Assembly: GCF_023101765.2 (NCBI RefSeq)
Contig: NC_064238.1
Span: 434,001-498,000, forward strand
Source of the DNA: Spodoptera frugiperda
Taxonomy: Eukaryota > Arthropoda > Insecta > Lepidoptera > Noctuidae
Direction of reading: 5' to 3'
Length of the DNA: 64,000 nt
Shown here one piece after another: positions 13,101-25,400 of this stretch (position 1 is the first letter of the stretch; every line of letters starts with the position of its first letter). The translations under genes and the position numbers were made by a program. The notes below the pieces were generated by a model. That model was not told the origin of the DNA. It did no database searches and worked only from the letters and a program-made list of their open reading frames with translations.

Positions 13101-15689
13101 CTGCTGTGTTACTCCACAACATTTCGCAAACGTTACCTAATGCCGGAAGGCAAGCAAGGCTTCCCGAGATTACCACGACTTTGACTTAACGACTTTATGA
13201 TTATAGACTTCATGACAGGAACATTATACTTCAATGTGTTCATATAAACAGATTAAACTAATATAATATACTACTTCCTCCAAACGGAGAAGACAACCGT
13301 TTAACTTTACCTGTTTCACTATCAACTATTCATCTCTAGAGTGCTGAAATTTAGACTCAAAAACAATAGACAATCACCTAAACTGCTTTGAAAATGCAAC
13401 GAGTCTGTCTGAAATGTTGAATTTGAATGAAAATGTCCTCACAATTTCTTTAGCATAAAACACACATATCATTTTCTTTAGTTTCCATGACTATTTACAG
13501 AGGAGCTAATGATAATAATGATTTCTACTTAGTGGCACCAGTTTCATAAACGGTATGGTGTCAAACAAAGCCGAGTGCGGCAACGATAAGTGCCAATGTC
13601 TTTGTGTTCGACTAATTCAACACTAGATGCTGCACATGACTTGAGTAACGTCGTGACAAAGTCAACAGGACAGGCAGTTAAATGGTTATTGTTGAAAAAT
13701 GGCCAAGTGTTGGGCCGTGACGCGACTGCAAGCAGGGACATTAAACTTAAGCGAGAAATATATTACATGTCGTTTGTTTACGTTGTAAAATAAAAATACG
13801 TAACGAGCTGCTTATGTTACAAAGACTTTGAATATTATCTGCATACTAATGTTACGTATGGAGGTGTTTCAGTACTATTCACATATGTTTTCAAAACTTG
13901 GGTAACTGACAGAAATATGAAAGTGGACGGACAGCGTGTCTAACTAAAATTTCGTAATCCCTAGTCAGCTTAAGAGGAGAAACTACAGTTCTTCCATGTA
14001 ACATCCTTAAAGCGAACTCAGATATAAGTCGGTACTGATAGCAAAGTTATAAAAAAATAAACGACTCATAAAACACTCGTTATTCCTTGAAAGGGTTGAA
14101 GTTGGCGTGACGCGGCAACACCCTCGTGCTCAGGAGTCACGTTTACGAGCACTGGACCTGCGCGCCAACAGACTCACTCACATTTAGAATAACATTGCCT
14201 TATTATTTCCATAATTTGTCCCCCAAGTTAAACCACCGAGTGATGCCCGGAAGCTGTACATTACGATGCTGCGATACTCTGTAATCTGCTATACATGGCT
14301 GTCCCCGCGGCCGCGGCCGGCTATTACAGCGTGCACACACCGTGTACTCGGCTAATGTAATTGAATAAATCACGCATATTGTTGCACACACACTTTAATG
14401 ACTTGACATTAACGTTATTTATTTCTGAATGTTTAATAGGCTATATTTTTTCAACACCATTGTTCTTTTTCTTAATGTCCGTATAAATAATGATGCATTA
14501 TGACATAGTTATTATATGATGAAATGTCTAATGGTCATAAATATTACACTAAGTATATGAAAGTCATTTCCTGAATATATCATTGTTCTGACACCTGCTA
14601 GAGTATCTACGTTCTTCGATGTTCTAGTTCTAAGATTTGGTTTCTGGGTCCATGACACCGACCCCAGCCGTGGGTTGAGTCACTGATATACTGATGTCAT
14701 ATCAGTAAATCAGTGGAGTAGGAAGTGACCCTGGCTGGTGGCTGGCATGATAATTGCCATAATTCAATTAAGCTCTGATTGCGAGTTCGATTGTTTAGTT
14801 ACGAGTGTGAGTGCTCAGTAGATGCCGTCATCCAGGATTTTTCCGTCTGCTCGCAGATGTGTGGTTTAGCTTGGGTAGGTACCTATGTACTGCACTTCAT
14901 TGAATGCGGTATCTTAGGTATGTGTGTCACTTATACAGTTGGAATCTCCATAGCCACAGAAGAATCATTTTAATATGTCGGGAAAACAATGTTTACAATT
15001 TGAATAAGGTGAAAATGAGAGTTTCTCGAGAACCACTCCCGATGTTCATGTGTCTTCCCTCCCTCCCTCAGGCCGATAGCTGTGAGCTCGTAAACTGTGG
15101 CAGTAAACTTAAGTACGTAGTTCTTGTTATGAGCCAGAACGAGGTGTGTTGTCTGTATGTCAGTCACGCACACACTGTGTAAACTGCAGCGTCGAGTTTC
15201 CAATTTCCATACATTTTCATAATATTGATAAATGACGTAATGCACCTAGTCCTTCACGGTTCTGTTACGAGGTTCCCGTCCATATGTACTTTTACAGCCT
15301 AGAATATTTATTCATGTAAATTACAACCTACGTGAGAAGACTTTTTTCATTATAATGGCATTTTTTTAAAGAAATGTGAAGGATTATTCCATTTACGTAA
15401 TGCTATCAATATGTGTTATAATATACTTGTTAGAAATCACAGGACCTACCACCACAAACTCCAATATGCCCGCCAGCAGGCACACGTCCACACTCCTCGC
15501 GTGGCATGTAGCATGTGAACAGCTTCGCATGGCGTGTGGCGTCTACATGTTATATATTATTATATAACTAGGGGAACAATCTGACCTAGACCCAGCCACT
15601 GAACTATCTACATGGGTTCGATATCATTTATAGTGTGGCGTTAACTTTCAAACATCAAGTACATTCTCTCTTAAAAAGTTGAATATTTG
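10151..15689. other. Gene-free stretch 3' of F-spondin
   Basis: Apart from the repeat at 10975-11220, I see only AT-rich DNA, an (AAAT)n run near 12735, GCTACG words near 12840-12960, and short GC-rich patches at 13010-13100 and 14290-14330. No open frame carries recognisable protein sequence. Confidence 0.5.
10975..11220. repeat. Interspersed repeat sharing a CCCCCTCAAAAAA end
   Basis: The right part (AATGATTTTCTCCCCCTCAAAAAAGC) is close to one at 16725-16750 (AATGATTTTCCCCCTCAAAAAAAAG). The left part is GC-richer than its surroundings. Extent is approximate. Confidence 0.4.
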
Positions 15690-15776
15690 GTTTGGCTGGT
15701 AGAAAATGCCTACGGCATTAAGCCCACCTTGTACACTTTGATCTGCATAAAGAGTAATAAATAAATAAATAAATAT
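15690..15776 (+). repeat. LINE 3' end with AAATAAAT tail
   Basis: GTAGAAAATGCCTACGGCAT, then TGTACACTTTGATCTGCATA, followed by (AAAT)n at 15755-15775. This is the usual short 3' remnant of a moth LINE. No coding sequence left. Confidence 0.5.
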
Positions 15777-16369
15777 AATGATAGAATAGAGAGAACACAC
15801 AACGAATTCAACATAAGAACAATTTCAATATTTTCAGTGACATAATTATAGAACTGATATATTTACTGTATGTTTAGTCATTTAATTTCAAACCTTCAGA
15901 CGCGATGTTTAAACCAATCAATCGTCCCTACAAGACAGACACTATCAACCACATCGACACCCCGATACCTTCATAACACAGTTTAACAAGTAAACTACAA
16001 TGATAGACATATTCAGTCGAAAGTTCTACAACCTTCGGAGTGATGGCGATCGATTGTGATCACAAACGAAAGACAATGTTCTTGCAAGCATTCGTTTATT
16101 TACTAGGCTTTGGTGAGTTCAATACAAAACGTAGACAAAGGTAAATGCTGGGAAATGCATTATTTAAGTAAAAAGTATTTGGGGGCTCGTATACACAGAT
16201 CGACTTCAGAATTCCACTAGATAAGCTGACATATTGAGCTATTTGTCAGAAACTACATATCTTTATTTCTCTATCTCATCCCTGGGAGTTGGTTGGTACT
16301 TTGACAATCATGAGTACACATGAGCCCCGTTAGTATTAGTAAGTTAGTGAATTATGTTATAGTAAGAAG

Positions 16370-16444
16370 TTAACACTTTCTGTAGCAGCGCCGGCGCCTG
16401 GCCATGGCGCGCGGACACGCTGCGCCGCCCGGGCCCGGCTGCAC
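16370..16444 (-). CDS. fspondin: F-spondin exon 14: end of TSP1 repeat 4, stop
   Basis: This 75-nt exon is easy to miss. After GTTGTGCAG it reads VQPGPGGAACP...RRRRCYRKC and TAA. Joined to exon 13, the TSP1 has the closing GGxxCP...C...C pattern and the expected length for the last F-spondin repeat. An alternative acceptor 6 nt downstream (NAGNAG-like) would drop two residues. AATAAA signals on the minus strand lie at 16262-16267 and 16095-16100. Confidence 0.88.
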   Translation of the reverse strand: MQPGPGGAACPRAMARRRRCYRKC

Positions 16445-19400
16445 CTGCACAACAAACACATTTCATTTAGAATTTTAGATCAATCACTTACACTAATGTT
16501 TCAGACACCAGAACAATATGTCCCTTTCAATTTATTCCAAGTAGCCAATTAAGTCGAAATTAACTAAGTATATTATTAAATTAGTGAATTTTAACTGTAG
16601 GGTAGCAAGATTTGACCCGGTACTGCGGACTGCCTAGCAGGTTGTTGGGGCTCCGGCTCGGAAAGCAGCAGTAGGAACGGGGTGGTTTTAATCAGTAAGA
16701 GTCTGAAACTCCCGGAAGTCATTCAATGATTTTCCCCCTCAAAAAAAAGGTAGTAAGGTTTATAGGGATTTTACGATTGTAAACAAACATATCTTTCTCT
16801 TGTAGTGTCCTGTACTGTGTTTAAGTCTACAATGATGACTAGTATTAACAAATCAATTTGTCAAAAACTGTGTCTGACGTGTTTAAATCTATCCAGCATG
16901 TTTGTATTTACTCCAACTAATATTATATCGTGGACTCATATCAGTATCGGCGAGCTATGATTTCATGACGCTAACTAAATAGCGCGCTGTAATACATTTA
17001 TATTTAATTTTATACAATTTGTTTGTTCAGCTACACACATGCGCCGCACTATTTATTTCTGTGAACGGTATCGAGTGAGGCGATTTATTTGTATGTACGA
17101 GTCTACTTTTAAATGCCAGATCTATTTTCTCTCGGATACTATTAGTGTTGCACGTTTGCAATGGTTATGGGATAATTAAGTGTGTCACACATTTCGCACG
17201 TCTGTCTCGGTTCGGTGTCGCCGCCCTAGTGGCCAAACGCGGCGACCTTGACCTGCCACAATAAGGCGGGCCACACACTTGTGTCTCCAATTAACATGTG
17301 CACGCTCCGCACCACCGCCACAGTCGCTCACACAAGTACACTACACACTACAAGCAGTACAACGTGACGTACCGCGCCAGATATTTCAGTAATGATTGAT
17401 TGAATCAATCAAGGCATCAGAGCAGTTTATTAAATTACATGTTCTTTTGATTAGCAGCAAACCATTCGGCACTTGAACTTGTGATCGTTAATGTATGGAA
17501 TAAATCTTCGTTTGTAAGGTCATTGCTATGATCCTGCGCGGGCTGGTGCGTGATTCATTGCTTTATTTGGTCGATGCCAGGCGGGACCCGGCGGCGAGCT
17601 ATTCGCGAACCTATCACACGACGCATCAGCCGAGAGATTAAAAAAAAGATAAAATAGGTCACTATTGTACACAAAATAATATCTTATTTGTTTTATAAAG
17701 GAACTTAATTTGTCCGCCGGAAATTTATATCAAGTTGTTGTACAACACAACTAAACACGCTGTCTACATAGATTGCTGATCGACTATCACTGATTTCATA
17801 TTATCGATAGCTGAGCGATTTAACTGTTTCATGTTAACCACGAGTCTAACAAACATTTACACAGCACACTGTACAATGAAAAACTAATAAAACTGTAATA
17901 ATGACTTATTAATATTGTAGTAGACAGTATAATGGCTGACAAGCTGACACATTTCTTTTCTCACTACATTTTATTTCGTGTTGTTTGCAGGTAAGCTGCT
18001 GGTTCCCACGACGTGGACACAAAGCTACAAAGCTACGTGTTACGTGGCCCCGCTATGTGCGCGGTATGTCCTTACTTATTATAATTATAAGTTCCGAATT
18101 ATTGTAAATTGAATGACTTTACAGTTTTGTGATTACGTGAAGGACACCTGACAGTAACAGGGTCACACACACGTAACCTTATTTATTAATTAGATCCAAT
18201 GTATGTTATCGATGAGACTTAGCTGACTTACTCGCGCACTCAGAGTCATTTAATGGTTACTTATCCCAGTCCTTAGCAGTTGTTTTCCATACAAAATCGT
18301 TACTAAGGAATAGTTTAAGTAAGCATTAAATGACTCTGAGGGTGTGAAGCGACCAATTCTAATATTAATTGAATTCTTAGTTAAGTATCTGCTGAAAACA
18401 TAAAGAGTTAATAGACTGCCGCACTCAGAGACATTTAATGTATCCTTGGTAACGATTCTGTTCCTAAAACAATTGCTACGGACTGGGTTAAGTAACCATT
18501 AAATGACTCTGAGTGCGGTGGTAAAACTTTAATGAAATACGTTAGCAGTTCATTGAATGTAATCGGTACAATGACAGTATCAGTATCGCCAGCACTCGCA
18601 GGTCGGTGGCTACAGCTGACTGGTGGTTGTTATTGCGTCGATATCGATTGCGTATAGTTTGTCCACCCTGCCGGCCCTGCATCGTGATGTCTTTACAAAT
18701 ACCAATAACTACACACATAACATGTAGTGTACGAGTATAATGAATGAATTAATGTATTGTGATAACTTATTCTTGCAAAAATCATAATTTAATACAAGCT
18801 ACCAATATGTTAAACAACAATAGTAAAAAACATATGTACGTAAATGAATCATTATTCTTTTCGTTAGTCGCGTGTAGGTAACTAAAAAGTTCAATTATAT
18901 GTTAGGTACCTACATAGAGGAATGTAGCCCTTATAATACATTTGAGAAATGTATTTCATAGCAAATGTGTCATGACTCCGTCACCGTCACGTTTGTTATA
19001 TATCTTATATTTAGTAAACAGCAAGTAACGAGCTTGTAGCGAATTATTTTTAATGTGCTCTCTTTGTTCGACACAATGCAAGTAAAACAAATAACTGCCA
19101 TCATTGAGCCGTGTTTGTTTGTTCAATAGTCGCCACAAACAATCTGCTTCACTCACACCAATTGGAACAACAACAATATGATCTAATGACGCGAGGAAAG
19201 CAAATTATAAAATGTTTAAATGTCTTAATACAAACCAGACTTTCTTGTAATTAACTCAAAGTAAATAACGTTTTGATTTGCGAAAAATCAATGAAACAAT
19301 GTGCTTGTAATCCACTCGATAGCGTTCGTATGAATAATGTGTTGGAGACGCGTGGACATTCGGGCCATAGGCAAGAAGCAGGAAAGAAGACTAGGTCGTG

Positions 19401-22400
19401 GCAAATACGTATCGCAGTCACAACTCACTCTAAAATATCAATGGTTCGCGCGCTACGAACGCTACGCTACTACGCGGTAACGTAGCGCCGAGCAAATTGG
19501 TGTTATAATGTGAACATTAACAATCATATTTTTTTACTAACGGCATTTACTCTTACTTTAATAACTTCACATTAATTTATGAAGTTTTACTTTCATAGTA
19601 TGCTTAGTTCATTAGCAATTACTTTCAAATCACATTGACAGGAAAGAGTTAAGTGTCAGTTTGCAATTGCAATGGTCCCTCTGTTGTTTGTGCCCTGTGC
19701 AGTGACTCGGCGAGGTCAGCCGACTGTTGTCTCTGTGATTGATCACTATTTTTAGATCCGATGACTGTTATAACGACACAACCTTTCCATCAATTTCTCG
19801 CTACCATATAATGCTCGTGTCCATTTTTAACAGCTTTTAATTCGTTATTTATTGCTCTTTGAAAACGAAGTCAATTAGATAAATGGTGGAATTAATGTCA
19901 ATTGACATCTTTTAAAAAAACAAAGGACATCTATATAATGTCTTCCACAAAAAAACATTGGTCACGAAAGTTCTCTAATTCTCATAACGTTGATTTTATT
20001 TAACAACAAACAAGGATTTGTGTCAGAGTTAAGTGAAAGAGCCGTGATACAAACATGTAGCCTTACACATGTACACCTTATGTACATGTGTAAGGCTACA
20101 CGCGTTTGCTTTTCACATGCTTAAATATATGTCATAACAAATCGATACTGCGGGCAAATGTCTGTGAAACATCACTACTTCATGGAATTTCTATGTTTAG
20201 TCAGCTCGTTTGCCACCTATTCCATAAAAAAACTCTTGTATCACCCACATGTTCTTCCTGTCGTAAAGATAGATAAATCAAACACACCATTAGTTGAAGA
20301 CCTGTACGTATTAAATTAAATTTAAACTTAATTCCCTTATTGTCTCGACTCATACCCCAACGATACGAGTTAACACTCTTGTTCACACTGCTAATCCGCA
20401 ACTTAACAGTAGTTCTTATCGGTAACATTGGGATTAGGTAGTATAGTGCTAAACCAGAATACCACCACTTAGGGCAGTTCTGTTGTCATATTTTACCCCG
20501 TTAAGCTATAGCGTAGTTTAATTCAACTTGGTCACAGGAATACGAACAATAAACTTCAAAAGAATACGTGCATAAAAAACATAACAATCTTACGTAAATA
20601 AACTATATGAGAAAATATCAAGTTACACAGAAACTATTTTAGGTAAATATTTTGGACCTACCTACAACCGACCCACGACAGTCTACAAAAAGAGTTACTA
20701 TAGAGTACATTAGATACTGAAGATATAGAGGAAGGTGACTCACCAGCACGGTCCTGGTGCGCTCCTGGTAGCCGGTGCCGCAGGAGACGGAGCACTTGCT
20801 CCACTCGCCCCACGGGCTCACCTGGCAGTCCCCGGCCTGGGCCAGAGATGGTCCTGCACGACACATTCAACATTAACGTAAAAACCTTTCTTGTTTCAAA
20901 GTTACGTCATGTGACAATGACGAAACCCCAAAACGCGAGTGTGTATTAACCTCAAGGTGGATGTGTCCGTGTAAGGAGAAGCCAAAATACTCCGCGGCAG
21001 GCCTTGACCCACCCGCGATATAAATAGACGCTTGTGTCGAACCCTGCCCAAACTTGCCTCGCTTGTGCTAGGATTTATACAGTTTTTTTTTTGTTTGTAA
21101 ATTCAACCACGTAAATGTAAATCTTCACATCAATTACTCCATAAGTATAACTGAGTGATCTTTCAATAGGGAGTAAATAGATTTATTTCTATAACAGCGA
21201 CACGCTCAAGTTCAAGTTCGTTGTTTTTAGTTAGTTGTTTGGCAAAAAGAATAGATTCTGAAAAACTTTAATAATGTTCCCAACTCCAGTTTGTTACTCG
21301 ATATTTTTAGTGAGCAAATTAAAATAAATCAGGTTCTGTATTGCATCGGCTGTCAGTACTTACCATTAACGTTATTGGACGTCGGCACGGCGTTGTTCAG
21401 TGTGGGGCCCGGCAATGGGCCTGGGAGTGGGCCCAACTGTGGGAGCCCTGCTGGTGGGCCGCCTCCTCCTGTACAATACAACCATACAAACATTAGATAA
21501 ATTACAAATAGGGTACATAAGTACGTATTCATATAGGAATCATAATTAAACAGCTTTATACAAACAATAGACTTTACTGAAGTTTTTCTTTTTATTAAAA
21601 CTAAGTTTACCAATCCATAGATTGGTTTTACTAGTTTTACTAAAAAAACTTACTTTTACTTAGTTTTACTAGAAAAACGACTTTCGTCATTTGTCAAACC
21701 CTTACAGAAAAACAAAGGGGAGTTCTTTAACTCCTATAAATATATTATCATACTGAAATTGTTCCTGAAACACATCAATCAACTGTAGTTGCTATGGTAC
21801 ATTCTCTTTAAAAGTAGTTGCAGTGGTTGGGAAAGTGTATATAACACTATACAACATATAAAGCCCTATATATAGCTTGTAATTTCCTATAAGTTATGCA
21901 AATTGTGACCCTACGACCGCCACTTAACGCTAGCGCTAATCGAACCGTCAAATTGTGATGATTTATATCGGTTCCCTTTTCATATACGTATGTTGTATGT
22001 GTACCTACGTATAATTATATATTTCACGTTTAGTAGTACGTAGTAACGGTACGGGCGACCAATATTACAATACATAGTTATTTTCACATTAGTAAGTACT
22101 ACGAAACGATAAATACTCGAATATCGTCGAATTTGTATCGTTATGTCTGCGCTATTAGTCGGAACACAATGAAACACAATATTTAGTACGTGGACACTGT
22201 TGCTAGTCGTTCTAACTAGGTATTTATAACTGTCAAAAACATGGGCAATCAGTGTGAACAATGCTCGGTGGGTACTTGTATAGCGTCTACTAATGTGAGG
22301 CTATGAAGCACCTGTATCATTATCTTGACAGTTTGACATTACGCACAGGTCGCGGCAATAACCGTCTTCCGGTGAGAGACAATATTTAACCGTGTCAAAA

Positions 22401-25400
22401 GTTACATAGAGACAGTGAGAGACTAGTTCCAATGGTCTTCGTGTGAACAAATATTAATGTAAGTAGCTTTAATAACTAGAAGCGGAAGGAGTATATAATT
22501 CATAAGTACTATTATTATTTATCTGGGGGCACAGTAGTGCCCCCGCCAAGACGAGCCAAGCGAAGCGCAAGCGCAAGGGCACTACCTACCTTTTCTCGAA
22601 GCGCTTCGTCGTATTTTTGAACCTTCATAACTTGAGTTTGGGTTATACCAGATAAACAAAATTTTCAGGATATAATGTCAGTGGTAGACTTAATAAACCT
22701 CTAAAGTTTCAATTGCATAGCTCTTATACTTTAGATTTTATTGATATCTAAAATACCCCGATTTCGTCACTCACTCACTGATGATCAACAAAATTCTTAA
22801 GGTACTTCCTGAAGTCCTAGAAAACTGAAATTTGGTATGTAAGCTAGTATTAGTACCCAAACAACAAAAAAATCCTAAAACTTGGAACTTTTACCCCCCA
22901 ACCCCTTAAACTAGGGGGTGAAAGTTTGTTCGAGACTTCCGCAACTTTTGACGCTAGAGGTCTGAATGCGGCCGCGGAGGGGTAAAAATCTGAAATAGGG
23001 AAACCTAATTCCCTACACACAAACTTTTCATCAAATCAAAACATTATCCTACCCATAAGTACTTAGATATGAATAATATTACTACACTTCACTTCGGTAA
23101 GTGTTTATTAATCAACCTATACTTTTGAACATAAGCATCGTAAGTATAGTATGCGCCAACGCCCGCCGCCTGCCCCTTCGTCCCCGCGCAGTAGCTAAAA
23201 ATAATCGGCCCGTCAGCGAGCGCGGCACCCGAACGCGGGCAGACGCGCGAGGGCAGACGTCGTTGACGGTTGTCTCGTTGAATGAAAAATTTTCGGAATA
23301 TTTCGGTGATTTAAAAGTTTGCTATCGCGGAGAAAAAAACCATTTGCCTAATATTTAATTGTTAGTAGTTTAGTAGGTAAAGGTTTAGATACTAGTGTTT
23401 TAATTTTCATTGATAAAAAGTATTAGGATTACGTTTGCAATTTTCTTATAAATTTAGTAGTTTAGTAGGTGAAGGTTTAGTTAGGTACTAGTGTTTTAAT
23501 TTTCATTGATAAAAAGTATTAGCATTACGTTTGCAATTTTCTCACAAATTTAATTAAGAAATTCAAAGATTGAATAAGTAGGTATTTGCAATTAAGTAGT
23601 ATAGGTTAGTAGGTATAATATGTTCTATCATAAGCAACCTACAAAAAGAAATGAAATCTCACAAAAACATTTCATGTTAAATGTTGCCAAGACGAGACCA
23701 TATAGCTCGCACTGTCAAAAAGTAATCAGATCCCGTGTAGAGCCAAGTTTCTAACCCTGGTAATCGAGCCCTGGCGAGTCGGCCGAGTGCGGCCGACTCG
23801 CCAGTTACGTCCAAGGTTTGCACGCCTACGAGATTATAGCGTAATAACTCTGCTACGCGCTACGAACTACGCAGTACGAGCTATGGCTGTAGAATTTCCC
23901 CGTAACTTGAGTATGAAATTAGGGCTTATCGATTTAGGTCTGGGCATGTGGGGTTAGAAACTTGGCTCTACACGGGATCTGATTACTTTTTGACAGTGCG
24001 AGCTATATGGTCTCGTCTTGGCAACATTTAACATGAAATGTTTTTGTGGGATTACTATGTGCAGTACTCACAGTAATTTAAAGATTATTTAAACTATTCC
24101 TTAGTAACAATTTTGTTCGGAGCACTATTGCTAAAGACTGGTGTAAGTAACCATTTAAACGACTGTGAGTACTGCTACTGCCGTACTGACAAAGCCTTAC
24201 TAGGCTTTATTACTAAAAAAATATCAAAAGGTATAATTATGACTAATTTCTTGCTCAATTAAACTCTCTGGAGTAGTCATTGACTTGTTAACGTTTAAAA
24301 CTTAAAATTAACATTAGTTTTCGTTTCCGCTATTACTGAACTAGTTGTAACCTCGTCAGGAAGTTAAACTTTATTGATTTTTGTGTTTGTTTCTTACACA
24401 TATTTACATATTATAGTTATATGCTTAAATGGGAGAACGCGTGAACTAAGTCGCAGTCGCTAAGGTACGCGACTGAAATGTATGAAGTCGCGATAAAAAT
24501 ATTCACCCCAGTTTCAAAACACCTACATATGTATATCTAATTGGCTATTCAGAATGTTAGTAAAACCATTTCAGAATTTTAATATCCACTGCCTATGTAC
24601 TTGAAACATCTGAAATACATGTAAAGAGATGATGATTATTCTAAATAAAACATTGTTGTGTTCAGACGGCGCCCGCCGCCGCCGGCCGCAGCCCGCGACA
24701 AGTGCGACGTTTGTCTATTTTTTGTTCTAAAATGACATAATGTACTAAATTAACATGTCCGACACGTATCGTTACAGATTTAACAAAGACATCAAACAAA
24801 AGGAATGTCAAAACATTCGTATTTTTACGAGATGATCGTAAACTGAAAATTGGTGGAGTGTTGTGACGTCACGCGGTGACGTGATCGTGACCTCACCGTC
24901 TGAGGGTGATCTGCACAGATTGCCGGGGTCGCGCGTCTACCCCGCACGCACACACGCACACCTAGTACGTACACGCCACACGTGGGCCACGTAATGAAGC
25001 GAGCGGCGACCAGCCCGCCGGCCCGAGCCGGAGCTCGTAAATTCCACCTTTGTTGACTGCCTTTTGACAGTTCGTTTCAATGTTTACAAGCCAAAAATAA
25101 TTTTGTGCAAACAAATCGGTTGTTTGATCTTCGGAACATAAAAGAGCTCTCGTACAAGCTAGTCTGGATAGCGCGAGGAATGGATCACAAAGTGCTCTCC
25201 TGCGATGTAATAAACTATGATTAATTACAATAATCTGACAGCTCGCGCACTAAACTTACATACGTCGGCTGACAGATGCGAATAGGTGTTGTAGATCATA
25301 TCACGGGAACCTTGCGGTCTAAGATGTAGTGACAGTGTGAATGACCCTAAACAAGGGGTGTCAGCAGTGTTGTGGTGCTGGAAGGTCGGCGGTTCCACCT

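Larger units (their letters stand above)
16076..19742 (+). other. Speculative three-exon small-peptide frame, antisense to F-spondin
   Basis: Plus-strand segments 16076-16112, 17991-18063 and 19703-19742 join in phase (1, then 2). Borders: G|GTGAGT; TTGTTTGCAG and GCG|GTATGT; GCCCTGTGCAG. The product would be 49 residues: a hydrophobic start (MFLQAFVYLLGF), then a middle part with CYVAPLC and an end with DCCLCD, so five cysteines. Exons 2 and 3 lie within the last F-spondin intron on the other strand; exon 1 lies just past the F-spondin 3' end. No homolog recognised. It may be chance or a non-coding RNA. Confidence 0.2.
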
